A stretch of 64,000 bases of DNA from Myxococcales bacterium (GTDB taxonomy: Bacteria > Myxococcota_A > Polyangia > Polyangiales > Polyangiaceae): positions 2,542,001 through 2,606,000 of the forward strand of contig JADJQX010000007.1 in NCBI GenBank assembly GCA_016712525.1, given 5' to 3'. The notes beneath the pieces are model-generated. The model searched no databases and was not told the origin of the DNA. It saw only the letters and a program-made list of their open reading frames with translations. The translations under genes were made by a program, and so were the position numbers. Numbering within the stretch: position 1 is the first letter of the stretch; each line of letters opens with the position of its first letter. Shown one piece after another: positions 56,185-63,809 of this stretch.

Positions 56185-57269
56185 ATGGCCCGTCGTTCGG
56201 TTTCGTCTTCTGCGTCTGCGTCGTCCTCCACGTCCAAAAAGGGCAAGCCCACGTCCGCCACGAAGATGGTGGCTGCGAAGGCCCAGCTCACGAAGGCCTC
56301 GGAGGTCAGCGAGCAGAAGCTCCCCCACACCGTGCTCCTCATGTCCGACGAACAGGACCGTCGCTCCCGCGACCTCGTCGGCCAGATCTCCGCGCGCTTC
56401 GATGCTCGCCTGGCGGATGCCATGGAAGCCGAGATCGAGTCGTACCGTGGCGGTCCGCCCGACCTCTCGATGTCGGTCGAGACGTACCTCCACGAAGCCC
56501 GCGCGCTCGCGTGCTTGGCCGAGTGGCACGCCAACCCGCGCGGAAAGGTGTCGGTCGGGCTCGCGCCCCACGCGCCCCGCCTCGGGGGGACATCGCCGCC
56601 CAGATCCTCTACCTCTGCAAGCTCGGGAAAGAGGGCGAGATCCTGGTCGAACAAGGGCGGACGCCCGTCGACGACGTCGTGATCAAGCGGGGCCTCACCG
56701 TGTTTCGGCGGCTCCGGAGCGCGCTCGACGTCGTGGTCGACGATGGCGTCCAAGACAAGAAGGACGTCGCCATCGCCGCCCTAAAGCGCCAGCACGAGAG
56801 CAGCCCGCGTACCCTCGCGACCCTCGCGAGCGGCCTCGAAGCCTACGCGGCCATGTGCACCACCCTCGCCGCCGACCTCGCGACGCTCCACGGCTTCGAG
56901 ATGAGCATGGTCGACGAAGCGAAGTCGATCGCAGGCATCCTCGTGAGCCGCGCAGGCACCACGCCGACCGTCAGCAGCGCACCGCTCGTCGCGCGGCGCG
57001 ACGCCATCCTCGGGCTCATCCGCGCCCGCGTGCAGAAGCTCCGCCTCGTCATGCGCTTCGCCTTCGCCGAGTACCCGAGCCTCCTCAAGGCCACCGCGAG
57101 CACCCACGACCGCGAGCGCCGACGCGCCTCGAGGGCGAAGCTCGCGAAGCCCACGGAGGACGAGAGCGAACCCAAGCCGAAGCCTGGCCCGTCGAAGCCC
57201 GCCCCCGTCGACGACACGAGCGACGACAGCGACCGCATCCCCGACGACCTCATCGACGACGACGAGTGA
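56185..57269 (+). CDS. Hypothetical cytoplasmic protein, with apparent frameshift in a G-run
   Basis: Starts MARRSVSSSASASSSTSKKG after AGAGGTG. The first frame runs through KLPHTVLLMSDEQDRRSRDL, VETYLHEARALACLAEWHAN and LAPHAPRLGG, then breaks at six G (56584-56589). The next frame continues directly (DIAAQILYLCKLGKEGEILV, HGFEMSMVDEAKSIAGILVS, LRLVMRFAFAEYPSLLKATA) to a Lys/Pro/Asp-rich acidic tail (SDRIPDDLIDDDE). Adding one G gives one helical protein of about 361 residues. Ser/Lys-rich N-terminus and acidic C-terminus flank an all-helical middle. I do not recognise the family. Confidence 0.65.
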
Positions 57270-57450
57270 CGCGAGCGCACACGCCGCGCGTCCACCCCGC
57301 GAGCCCCGCGAGCCACGCGCCCGCGGGGCTCTTGTGTTTCAGCCCTGACCGGTCCGTCGTGTGCGCGTGTGCCACGACCTGCCACGGCACGAAGAATCAT
57401 GAGGGATCTCGCGATCCGTGGCGTGGCATTGGGAGTGCTTTACTGGAGAG

Positions 57451-57858
57451 ATGCGCCTCTCTCCACTCCTCGTCTCTCTCGTCGTCGCTGGGGCCATCGC
57501 AACAGGCTTCGGCTGCTCGAGCACCTCGGTCTCGGACACGGCGGACGCGTCCAGCCCTCGGGGGACGTTTGGGTGCTGCCCCGACGTGAAACCAACGTGC
57601 ATCCTGCTCGCCAGGAACGGCCCCAAGGAGTCTGCCGACGACAGGTGCACCTACGGGAACGACGGCGCCGTCTTCGAGCCCAACCAAGACGGCTGGACCC
57701 GCACCACCGACGCCTACGGGTGCGGCATCTGGGTGCCCCCGAAGAACGGCAAGATGATGGCGTGCGGCGTCCCGTCCCCGCGGGACCCCGAAGACGCGGG
57801 TCCCGACGCGAGCCAGACCGACGCGAGCCCCGACGCCGGCGACGCGAGCACGGACTGA
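57451..57858 (+). CDS. Small lipoprotein
   Basis: A 135-residue protein starting at the ATG at 57451 (MRLSPLLVSLVVAGAIATGF), with lipobox GFGC and Cys at residue 22. Upstream, GGAGAG gives the ribosome binding site; an in-frame ATG at 57418 lacks one. The mature part has six Cys (TFGCCPDVKPTCILL, DDRCTYG, YGCGIW, ACGVP), a core of about 75 residues, and an Asp/Ala/Ser-rich tail (DASQTDASPDAGDASTD). Similar Cys-rich lipoproteins with Asp-rich linkers are common in this lineage. Function unknown. Confidence 0.7.
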   Translation: MRLSPLLVSLVVAGAIATGFGCSSTSVSDTADASSPRGTFGCCPDVKPTCILLARNGPKESADDRCTYGNDGAVFEPNQDGWTRTTDAYGCGIWVPPKNGKMMACGVPSPRDPEDAGPDASQTDASPDAGDASTD

Positions 57859-57964
57859 CACGAGGACCGCGTCGCGGGCTCGCGCGAGGCTCTCGCTTCG
57901 ACCACGGCACGTCCCCTCACCTCCGCGGCCGTGCGGTTCGCTTGGCCTGCTATCGTGCGCGCGC

Positions 57965-58477
57965 ATGACGTTCTCCGTTCGACGCGCGACCCTCGAAGAC
58001 GCCGAGACGCTCTCGGCCCTCGGCGAGACGACCTTCCGCGAGACGTTCGGGCACCTCTACCCGCAGGCCGATCTCGAGGCCTTCTTGCCCGAAGCGTACG
58101 GCCTCGCGCGGACGCGGCGCGACCTCACCGATCCGAAGAAGGCCGCGTTCCTCGGCGTGGAAGACGGGCGGGCCGTGGGGTTTGCGCTCGTCGGCCCGTG
58201 TGAGCTGCCGCACCCCGAGGTCGCGCCGGGCGAGGGCGAATTGAAGCGCCTCTACTTGCTCGCGTCGCACCAGGGCGGCGGGCGTGGGTCGAAGCTGCTC
58301 GACGCGGCGCTCGGGTGGCTCGAGGGGAACGCGAAGGGGCGCGTGTGGCTCGGGGTGTGGTCCGAGAACCATGGGGCGAAGCGGCTCTATGGGCGGCGGG
58401 GGTTCGTCGAGGTGGGGGCTTATGAGTTTCCCGTGGGGGCGACGCGGGACCATGAGCTGATTTTGCGGCGGGGGTGA
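57965..58477 (+). CDS. GNAT-family N-acetyltransferase
   Basis: A 170-residue protein. It opens TFSVRRATLEDAETLSALGE, the beta1-alpha1 start of GNAT enzymes, and has the acetyl-CoA-binding signature in LYLLASHQGGGRGSKLLDAA (Q/RxxGxG/A), followed by VWLGVWSENHGAKRLYGRRG and FVEVGAYEF. These are motifs A and B of the family. GNAT enzymes transfer an acetyl group from acetyl-CoA to an amine; the substrate cannot be told. The first REP cluster begins about 40 bp downstream. Confidence 0.9.
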   Translation: MTFSVRRATLEDAETLSALGETTFRETFGHLYPQADLEAFLPEAYGLARTRRDLTDPKKAAFLGVEDGRAVGFALVGPCELPHPEVAPGEGELKRLYLLASHQGGGRGSKLLDAALGWLEGNAKGRVWLGVWSENHGAKRLYGRRGFVEVGAYEFPVGATRDHELILRRG

Positions 58478-58515
58478 TGCGGGGGGACGTCAGGTCTCGG
58501 GCGACCGCGGGGGGG

Positions 58516-58840
58516 TAGATCCGACCGACGTGGGTAGGTCCGACCGAGGCGGCAGATCCGACCGACGTTGGCGCTAAGTGCACGAAACCTGGCGGGGCAG
58601 ATCCGACCGATGGGCGCGGGCAGATCCGACCGACGTTGGCGCTAAGTGCGCGAAACCTGGCGGGGCAGATCCGACCGACGTTGGCGCTAAGTGCGCGAAA
58701 CCTGGCGGGGCAGATCCGACCGACGTTGGCGCTAAGTGCGCGAAACCTGGCGGGTAGATCCGACCGACGTTGGCGCCAAGTGCGCGAAACCACTCCGGCG
58801 ACCCCGTGCCTAACCCGAAGCAGATCCGACCGACGTGGAC
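58516..58840. repeat. REP-like repeat cluster A (about nine copies, plus orientation)
   Basis: A short unit beginning GATCCGACCGACGTTGGCGC is repeated about nine times, several at 45-bp intervals. It continues into a GCGC-N5-GCGC mini-hairpin, GAAA, and the spacer CCTGGCGGGG; some copies have only the CCGACCGA core. The units are direct repeats in an intergenic region between the acetyltransferase and the 58.9-kb gene. The spacers are nearly identical, so this is not a CRISPR array. The same core occurs at 59.5, 62.2 and 63.3 kb around a Y1 transposase gene. I see no gene in this 400-bp stretch. Confidence 0.8.
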
Positions 58841-58876
58841 TCCGCCTAGGCGCATACTCGTGCCCGAGGAGGAGCG

Positions 58877-59554
58877 ATGGCCGAGCCGAAGCCGGACAGC
58901 TACGAGACGGAGTACATGGGCGGGGGCGAGGCGCTCTTGCGCGACCGGCGCGGCATGCCGAAGTGGATGCACGCGCTCTTCCTCTTGCCGATGGTGCTCC
59001 AGCTCGCGGTCGCGGCCACGCTCTTCGCGATGGGCAACGCGGTGGGCTTCGTGAACCTGGCGGTCGTGCCGCTGCTCGCGCTCATGTGGGCGCTCTTTCT
59101 CTACCTTCGCGTGACGGTCACGAAGGAGGCGCTCCACATCCAGTACGGCCTCTTCGGGCCGAGGATTCCGCTCGCTTCGATCGAAAAGGTCGAGGTTGGC
59201 ACGTACGACTGGGTCGCGCACGGCGGGTTCGGCATTCGGCGCAGCCGCAAGGGCGGCGTGGCCTACAGCACGCCGGGAGGCAATGGAAAATGTGTAACCA
59301 TCACGTATCGCGACACGAAGGGCAACGAGGCGAAGGTCACCGTCACGACCGACGCGGCTGAGGAGCTCGCGACGCTGCTCCGGCATCGAGGCGCGCGGCC
59401 CGCGGAGGTCGGCGACGCCCACGTGCGGGTCGCCGACGACACGGGTGCGCGGGAACGCGAGGCGGCGTTGATGGCCGAAGCCGAGGCGGAGGCCGACGCG
59501 ATGTTGGCGGCCGAAGCGGTGGAGAAAGGAAGCGGAAGATCCGACCGACGTTGA
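58877..59554 (+). CDS. Membrane protein with two TM helices and PH-like domain
   Basis: A 225-residue protein (MAEPKPDSYETEYMGGGEAL). Two hydrophobic helices, at about residues 32-50 and 55-77 (MVLQLAVAATLFAMGN, VPLLALMWALFLYLRV), are followed by a bacterial PH-like (bPH2/DUF304-type) beta domain: VTVTKEALHIQYGLFGPRIP, LASIEKVEVG, TITYRDTKGNEAKVTVTTD. The C-terminus is Ala/Glu-rich. The last residues (GRSDRR and the stop) are encoded by the first repeat of REP cluster B, so the natural C-terminus may have been altered by a repeat insertion. A stop is formed by the ACGTTGA of the repeat. Function unknown. Confidence 0.7.
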   Translation: MAEPKPDSYETEYMGGGEALLRDRRGMPKWMHALFLLPMVLQLAVAATLFAMGNAVGFVNLAVVPLLALMWALFLYLRVTVTKEALHIQYGLFGPRIPLASIEKVEVGTYDWVAHGGFGIRRSRKGGVAYSTPGGNGKCVTITYRDTKGNEAKVTVTTDAAEELATLLRHRGARPAEVGDAHVRVADDTGAREREAALMAEAEAEADAMLAAEAVEKGSGRSDRR

Positions 59555-59790
59555 CGCCAAGTCCGCGAAAGCATTGCGGCGGCGGAAGATCGGGCAGGGC
59601 GGAAGATCCGACCGACGTTGACGCCAAGTCCGCGAAAGCACTTGCGGCCGCGGAAGATCGGGCAGGGCGGAAGATCCGACCGACGTTGACGCCAAGTCCG
59701 CGAAAACACCCAGAGCAGATCCGACCGACGTTGACGCCAAGTCCGCGAAAACACTCACGGGAGGACCCGACCAACGTAGACATCAAGTGC
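59536..59790. repeat. REP-like repeat cluster B (four good copies and one decayed)
   Basis: Direct repeats of GATCCGACCGACGTTGACGC followed by CAAGTCCGCGAAA. Copies start near 59538, 59605, 59672 and 59718, with a decayed copy near 59763 (GGACCCGACCAACGTAGACA). Spacers contain GCGGCGGAAGATCGGGCAGG. The repeat differs from cluster A by A for G and TCC for TGC at two sites. The first copy overlaps the end of the preceding gene. The cluster ends just before the 3' end of the DUF4132 gene. Confidence 0.8.
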
Positions 59791-59807
59791 CCGCGCGACC
59801 CTAGCGC

Positions 59808-62075
59808 CTACACGTCGTCGGCCGTCTCACGCGCGCCGGCGCGGATGGCCAGCTCCACGTCCCGCATGGCCTCGCTGAACAAGACGGGCGGAGCGTCCCA
59901 AATTCTCGCACCTCCGGGGCCATCGAGCTCGAGCCCCTCCAGAAAAAAGGACCCATCCTCCAGGGAGAAATCGGCCCCGTCGTCGTGCGCCCGGCCGCCA
60001 AGGAAGCGAACGTCGACGCCGGTGTGCCTCACCGCGGCGCTCCACCCACCGGGAAACGCCTTCGTCGTCTCGTACGCGGTGTCGTCCGAGTCCTCTTCGG
60101 TCACCCACCCACGTCGCCCTAGAGATTTGAGCGTCGGCGAGACCCGCAGAGCCGGCGAGTCGAGCGCGACGCCCTCGTCCGTGCGGCGGCAGTCGTCCAC
60201 GAGGAACACCTCGCGATCGAGCTGCGGAAACGGCGGGGCGCCGAAGCGTCCGAGCAGCTCTCGGAGCTCGGCGTACCCGCCGGGCGTCGTGCGTCCCCGG
60301 AGGTGGATCGGGTGAACGATCCGCGCGCTGGCGTCCGATCCCAAGCTCCACGTGGCCCCGAAGGCCTCCCGCGGGCCTCCGGTGGGGTGGAGGTGAAAGA
60401 GCGTGGAGGAGGCCTCGTCGAGAAAGAGCAGGGGGCGCGCCAGGACGCGGACGACGGGGTGGCGCTCGAACGTCGCCGCGAACGCCTCGCGACCCCAGGT
60501 GCGGCCTTCGCACATGGCGCGCTCGAGCCAGCGAGCGGCGCGGTCGACCGTACGGCGGCAGGCGCTGATCTGCGCGAGCTCGGCCGCCTCGAAGGCGCTC
60601 TTCTTCCGAGGGACGTAGTCGACGCGGCCGGCGCCCGAGAGCGTGACGACCTTCTTCTCGGAGAGCCGCCAGCGTCCGTCCGCGTCGAAGGGGAAGCTCG
60701 GGAGCCCCGCATCGACGCGCCGCTGCACCTCGGCCGACCCGAGTCTCGCCCGGGTCCCTTCGAGGAGCGCCGACGCTGCGCGGCGCACCGCGTCGCTTCG
60801 CGCCTCGAGGGCGAAGAAATCGAGCCAGTAGAGCGCGCCCGGGGAGGCGTGTCGATCGAGGACGTCGAGCGTCCAGGTCGCTCTCGCGAAGCCGTTGTTG
60901 GTCACGCGCTGCTCGAGGTCCTCGACGCCCGTGAGCACCTGCTGCTCACTTCCGAGGATGGCCCGCTGGTACACGAGCCACTTGTCGTCGGCCCGGGAGC
61001 CGCGTGCGAGCGCGAGGTCCGTCAGAATCCGGGACAGCTCGTGACAGTCTTCGTCGACGAGGTGCGCTCGGAGCCCGCGACTCTCGGGGTCGGTGAACTC
61101 GTGCTGCTCGAGCGCGAGGCGAGAGAGCAGCCAGCGGATCGCCTTCCGAGACAGCTCGCCCTCGTGCTTGACGCGGACCCGTGGGTAGGGGAGCTCCTCG
61201 AGGAAGCGAGGCAGCTTCGCCGCGGGCTGAGCCTCGATCGACGCGAGGAGCGCGGCCGAGGCCGAGATCGTCGATGGATCTGCCGCTGTGGAGCCTCCGC
61301 GGGTCGTGCTCGCTCTCGCCGCCACCGAGCTTCCGCACGCGAGCAGCGCCTTGTGGATCTCCGTCTTGATCGGGTTCGACCTCTCCTTCTCGAGGGCGCC
61401 GCGGAGCGGGGGGAGCGCGTCGGGGTGCGCCAGACCCGCGAGGAACGCGATGATGCTCCGGCGAACCTCCGGGCTGGTTGACGCGAGGTGCGCCGCGACC
61501 CCTGCGATGACCGGCGGCCCGAGACCTCGCAGACCGGCGAGCGCGGCATCGCGAACGCCGCGAGCGGGATCACCCGCACACCGAAGCAGCTCCGCCTCGG
61601 CTCGCTGCGGGGCGTGGTCGGCGAGCCAGCGCACGACGAACACGCGAGTCGGCGAGTCGAGCCCGACGGCGGCCGCACACATCGGCCTCGCGAGGCTGGC
61701 GCCGAACCTCGCAAGCCCGCGCTGGTAGGTGAGCACCTTGCTCAGGTCGCGGAGGCGAACGAAGCCATGCACCGCAGCGGCGGCGGCCCCAGGGTCGGGG
61801 ACGCAAGCGTCAAGAATCGCGAGCCAAGCCTCGAGCGGCGCCCGGTCCACGCTCGTGGAGGCGGCGACCACGTCCCACCAGGAGAGCGCCACCGCCGCGA
61901 GCCCTGGACCGAGGCGCGCGTGCGTGCGCCAAGACGCCCCGTGAGTCCGCCGGAGGTCCTCCACGATCGATGCGCGCTCGACCGGGTCCACACGGTCGAG
62001 GAGCGCCTTGACCTCGGGCTCGGTGAAAGCAGTCCACACGGGCGGCGAAAAGTACCCGCGCGCGCGCAGGAACAC
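59808..62075 (-). CDS. DUF4132 (MolR-like) protein with HEAT-like repeats
   Basis: About 755 residues if the GTG at 62075 is used (VFLRARGYFSPPVWTAF); a GTG at 62039 is the alternative. The open frame continues to 62207, but that part overlaps transposon-like and REP sequence. The first 300 residues are helical, with HEAT-type repeats (AELLRCAGDPARGVRDAALA, GLRGLGPPVIAGVAAHLAST). The C-terminal part matches DUF4132: RARLGSAEVQRRVDAGLPS, HPIHLRGRTTPGGYAELREL and PPVLFSEAMRDVELAIRAGA. The best-known member is E. coli MolR; the function is unsettled. Proteins of this kind often come with WGR domains, as in the 34-kb gene. It is convergent with the 58.9-kb gene across REP cluster B. Confidence 0.7.
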   Translation of the reverse strand: MFLRARGYFSPPVWTAFTEPEVKALLDRVDPVERASIVEDLRRTHGASWRTHARLGPGLAAVALSWWDVVAASTSVDRAPLEAWLAILDACVPDPGAAAAAVHGFVRLRDLSKVLTYQRGLARFGASLARPMCAAAVGLDSPTRVFVVRWLADHAPQRAEAELLRCAGDPARGVRDAALAGLRGLGPPVIAGVAAHLASTSPEVRRSIIAFLAGLAHPDALPPLRGALEKERSNPIKTEIHKALLACGSSVAARASTTRGGSTAADPSTISASAALLASIEAQPAAKLPRFLEELPYPRVRVKHEGELSRKAIRWLLSRLALEQHEFTDPESRGLRAHLVDEDCHELSRILTDLALARGSRADDKWLVYQRAILGSEQQVLTGVEDLEQRVTNNGFARATWTLDVLDRHASPGALYWLDFFALEARSDAVRRAASALLEGTRARLGSAEVQRRVDAGLPSFPFDADGRWRLSEKKVVTLSGAGRVDYVPRKKSAFEAAELAQISACRRTVDRAARWLERAMCEGRTWGREAFAATFERHPVVRVLARPLLFLDEASSTLFHLHPTGGPREAFGATWSLGSDASARIVHPIHLRGRTTPGGYAELRELLGRFGAPPFPQLDREVFLVDDCRRTDEGVALDSPALRVSPTLKSLGRRGWVTEEDSDDTAYETTKAFPGGWSAAVRHTGVDVRFLGGRAHDDGADFSLEDGSFFLEGLELDGPGGARIWDAPPVLFSEAMRDVELAIRAGARETADDV

Positions 62076-62163
62076 AATCCATGCGGGGCGGATCCGACCG
62101 CGGGGCACGGGGCAGATCCGGGCAGATCCCGGCGTCGTAGAGCAGATTGTGCAACGTCTGCGA

Positions 62164-62200
62164 GAACTGACCCCCGAACGGCAGTAAAACTGACCCCCTC
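62164..62200. other. Possible insertion-sequence end remnant
   Basis: Two copies of ACTGACCCC, spaced 23 bp apart (GAACTGACCCCCGAACGGCA then GTAAAACTGACCCC), resemble the repeated ends of IS21-type elements. No transposase gene, second end or target duplication is visible, so it is at most a decayed fragment. Confidence 0.3.
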
Positions 62201-62210
62201 CTAGCACGTG

Positions 62211-62302
62211 AAGATCCGACTGAAGATCCGACCGACGTTGGCGCCAAGTACGCGAAATGCACGTGAAGATCCGACCGACGTTGGCGCCAAGTACGCGAAA
62301 TC
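62211..62302. repeat. REP-like repeat cluster C, left flank of the RAYT gene
   Basis: Two full copies of GATCCGACCGACGTTGGCGC followed by CAAGTACGCGAAA, at about 62224 and 62267, after a truncated copy at 62212 (GATCCGACTGAA). Both are in plus orientation and are separated by GCACGTGAA. They lie 115 bp upstream of the Y1 transposase start. The mirror-orientation copies are on the other side of the gene, as in REP/RAYT units. Confidence 0.8.
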
Positions 62303-62417
62303 ACTCGTGGGCCTGGCCAGGGCCACCCCGAGAAGTGGCCCGGCCACCCAAATGAGGGACAACTATTCAATAATTTCAAACACTTAGAGTTGGCCCACAT
62401 CGTGAATTAGACAGGGC

Positions 62418-63335
62418 ATGTCCAACCCTCGTCGCATCGTCCCCGGCACCACCTATCTCGTCACGCGCAGAACCACGCGCCGCTACTTCCTCTTGAACCC
62501 GGACAAGCGCCGCATGCTGCTCGCCTTCTACTGGTACGCCACGGCCGTGCTCGCCGCAGAGTTTGGCATCGAGATCCATGCGGTGCAGATGCTCTCGAAC
62601 CACCTTCACGAGGTGCTGACCGACACGCGCGGTGAGCTGCCAAAATTCCTTTCGCAGAGAAATCGCCTGCTCGCGAACGCCATCAAGGTGCTGCGTGGGT
62701 GGCCCGAGGAGGTCTTTTCGCGCGAGGGTGCGAGCGTGGTGGCGCTCTATGGCGAGGATGCGGTGCTGCAGAAGATCGGCTACACGCTCGCGAACGTGGT
62801 CGAAGCGGGCCTCGTCTCGAGCCCCGAGGATTGGCCGGGTGTGACGCTCGCGGCGACCGACATCGGCACGCGCACGTTCCGTGTGGCGCGGCCCGAGGTG
62901 TACTTCGACGCGGAGAACACGCGTTGGCCTGCCATGGCCGAGATCGCGATCACGGTGCCGCGCTCGCTCGAGGCGAGCTCCGGTCACGAAGGGGCGCGGG
63001 AGCGCATCGTCTCCGCGGTGAACTCGGCGGTCGAGAAGGCGCGCATCGTGGCGCGGAAGGCGGGCAAGTTCGTGCGCTCGCTCGAGTGGATTTTCTCTGT
63101 GCCGCATACGACGCGTGCGTCGTCGTTCGAGAAGGAAGGGGCGCGGAACCCGAGCTTCGCGGCGGGCGGGAACGTCGAGATGGCCGTGCGCGCGATGAAG
63201 GAGCGGGCGGCGTTCTTGGGGGCGTACCGGGAGGCGTTCGCGAAGTTGAGGAACGCGGTGCGGGATGTGCTGTTTCCAGCGGGGACGTGGCGCCTCTTCC
63301 GCGAGCTCGGCGTCAACGTGGTTTCAACCACTTAG
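62418..63335 (+). CDS. REP-associated tyrosine transposase (RAYT, Y1/TnpA_REP family)
   Basis: A 305-residue protein (MSNPRRIVPGTTYLVTRRTT, RRYFLLNPDKRRMLLAFYWY). The core motif is a conserved His-hydrophobic-His, LSNHLHEVL, with His at residues 62 and 64. The nucleophile candidate is Tyr122 in KIGYTLANVVEAGLVSSPED, matching the YxxxNxVxAGLV region of RAYTs. These enzymes are single-strand-specific, like IS200 transposases, and cut and join REP sequences. The gene has REP-like copies in opposite orientation on its two sides, and clusters of the same repeats lie 2.6-3.9 kb away. The sequence after residue 160 is longer than in short RAYTs and is Ala/Arg/Glu-rich. The 3' end is duplicated 92 bp downstream. 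Confidence 0.85.
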   Translation: MSNPRRIVPGTTYLVTRRTTRRYFLLNPDKRRMLLAFYWYATAVLAAEFGIEIHAVQMLSNHLHEVLTDTRGELPKFLSQRNRLLANAIKVLRGWPEEVFSREGASVVALYGEDAVLQKIGYTLANVVEAGLVSSPEDWPGVTLAATDIGTRTFRVARPEVYFDAENTRWPAMAEIAITVPRSLEASSGHEGARERIVSAVNSAVEKARIVARKAGKFVRSLEWIFSVPHTTRASSFEKEGARNPSFAAGGNVEMAVRAMKERAAFLGAYREAFAKLRNAVRDVLFPAGTWRLFRELGVNVVSTT

Positions 63336-63530
63336 CGCCAACGTCGGTCGGATCTCCCCCTCCAACGTCGGTCGGATCTTCCCCCTGCTCCCGAGCTCGG
63401 CGTCAACGTGGTTTCAACCACTTAGCGCCAACGTCGGTCGGATCTTCCTCCGTCGGTCGGATCTTCCCCCGACGTCGGTCGGATCTTCCCGCGCCCGACG
63501 CCACGACGTCGGTCGGATCTTCCCCCCACG
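63330..63530. repeat. REP-like repeat cluster D (reverse orientation), right flank of the RAYT gene
   Basis: Six or seven copies of ACGTCGGTCGGATCTTCC, the reverse complement of the cluster A-C core. They include two long versions preceded by CTTAGCGCCA. A 51-bp segment that begins in the last codons of the transposase gene (GAGCTCGGCGTCAACGTGGT) is repeated at about 63394, so the array grew partly by duplicating the gene end. The spacers are short and C-rich. Together with cluster C this frames the transposase with inverted REP copies. Nothing else is visible up to the tRNA terminator. Confidence 0.8.
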
Positions 63531-63575
63531 ACGCCGCTCCCACGTCGGACGGCTCTTCTCCCCCACGCCACGCCA

Positions 63576-63611
63576 CAAAAAGAAAAAAACCCCGGTTCAT
63601 CACCGGGGTTC
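63576..63611 (-). terminator. Rho-independent terminator of the tRNA-fMet gene
   Basis: On the minus strand, a 9-bp perfect stem AACCCCGGT / ACCGGGGTT with the loop GATGA is followed by TTTTTCTTTTT. It begins 8 bp after the 3' end of the tRNA gene, in the direction of its transcription. Confidence 0.9.
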
Positions 63612-63617
63612 ACTCAG

Positions 63618-63691
<74 letters not shown>

Positions 63692-63809
63692 TCAGCTGGG
63701 GCGCACCATACTCCCGGCACCCAGGATGTCAACACTTACCGACACGTACGCCCCACGTGGCCGTGCGCCTCCGCTTTTCCTCGCGCGTTCCCTCTGCCAC
63801 GATCCCCAC

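Noticed and set aside
55405..56571. 388-aa minus-strand open frame through the minisatellite
   Set aside because: Openness follows from a 21-bp period; there is no credible start, domain or ribosome binding site, and it overlaps the 56.2-kb gene.
58516..58840. CRISPR-like regularly spaced repeats
   Set aside because: The spacers are nearly identical and repeats vary in length; copies occur in both orientations around a Y1 transposase and no cas gene is present. A REP array fits better.
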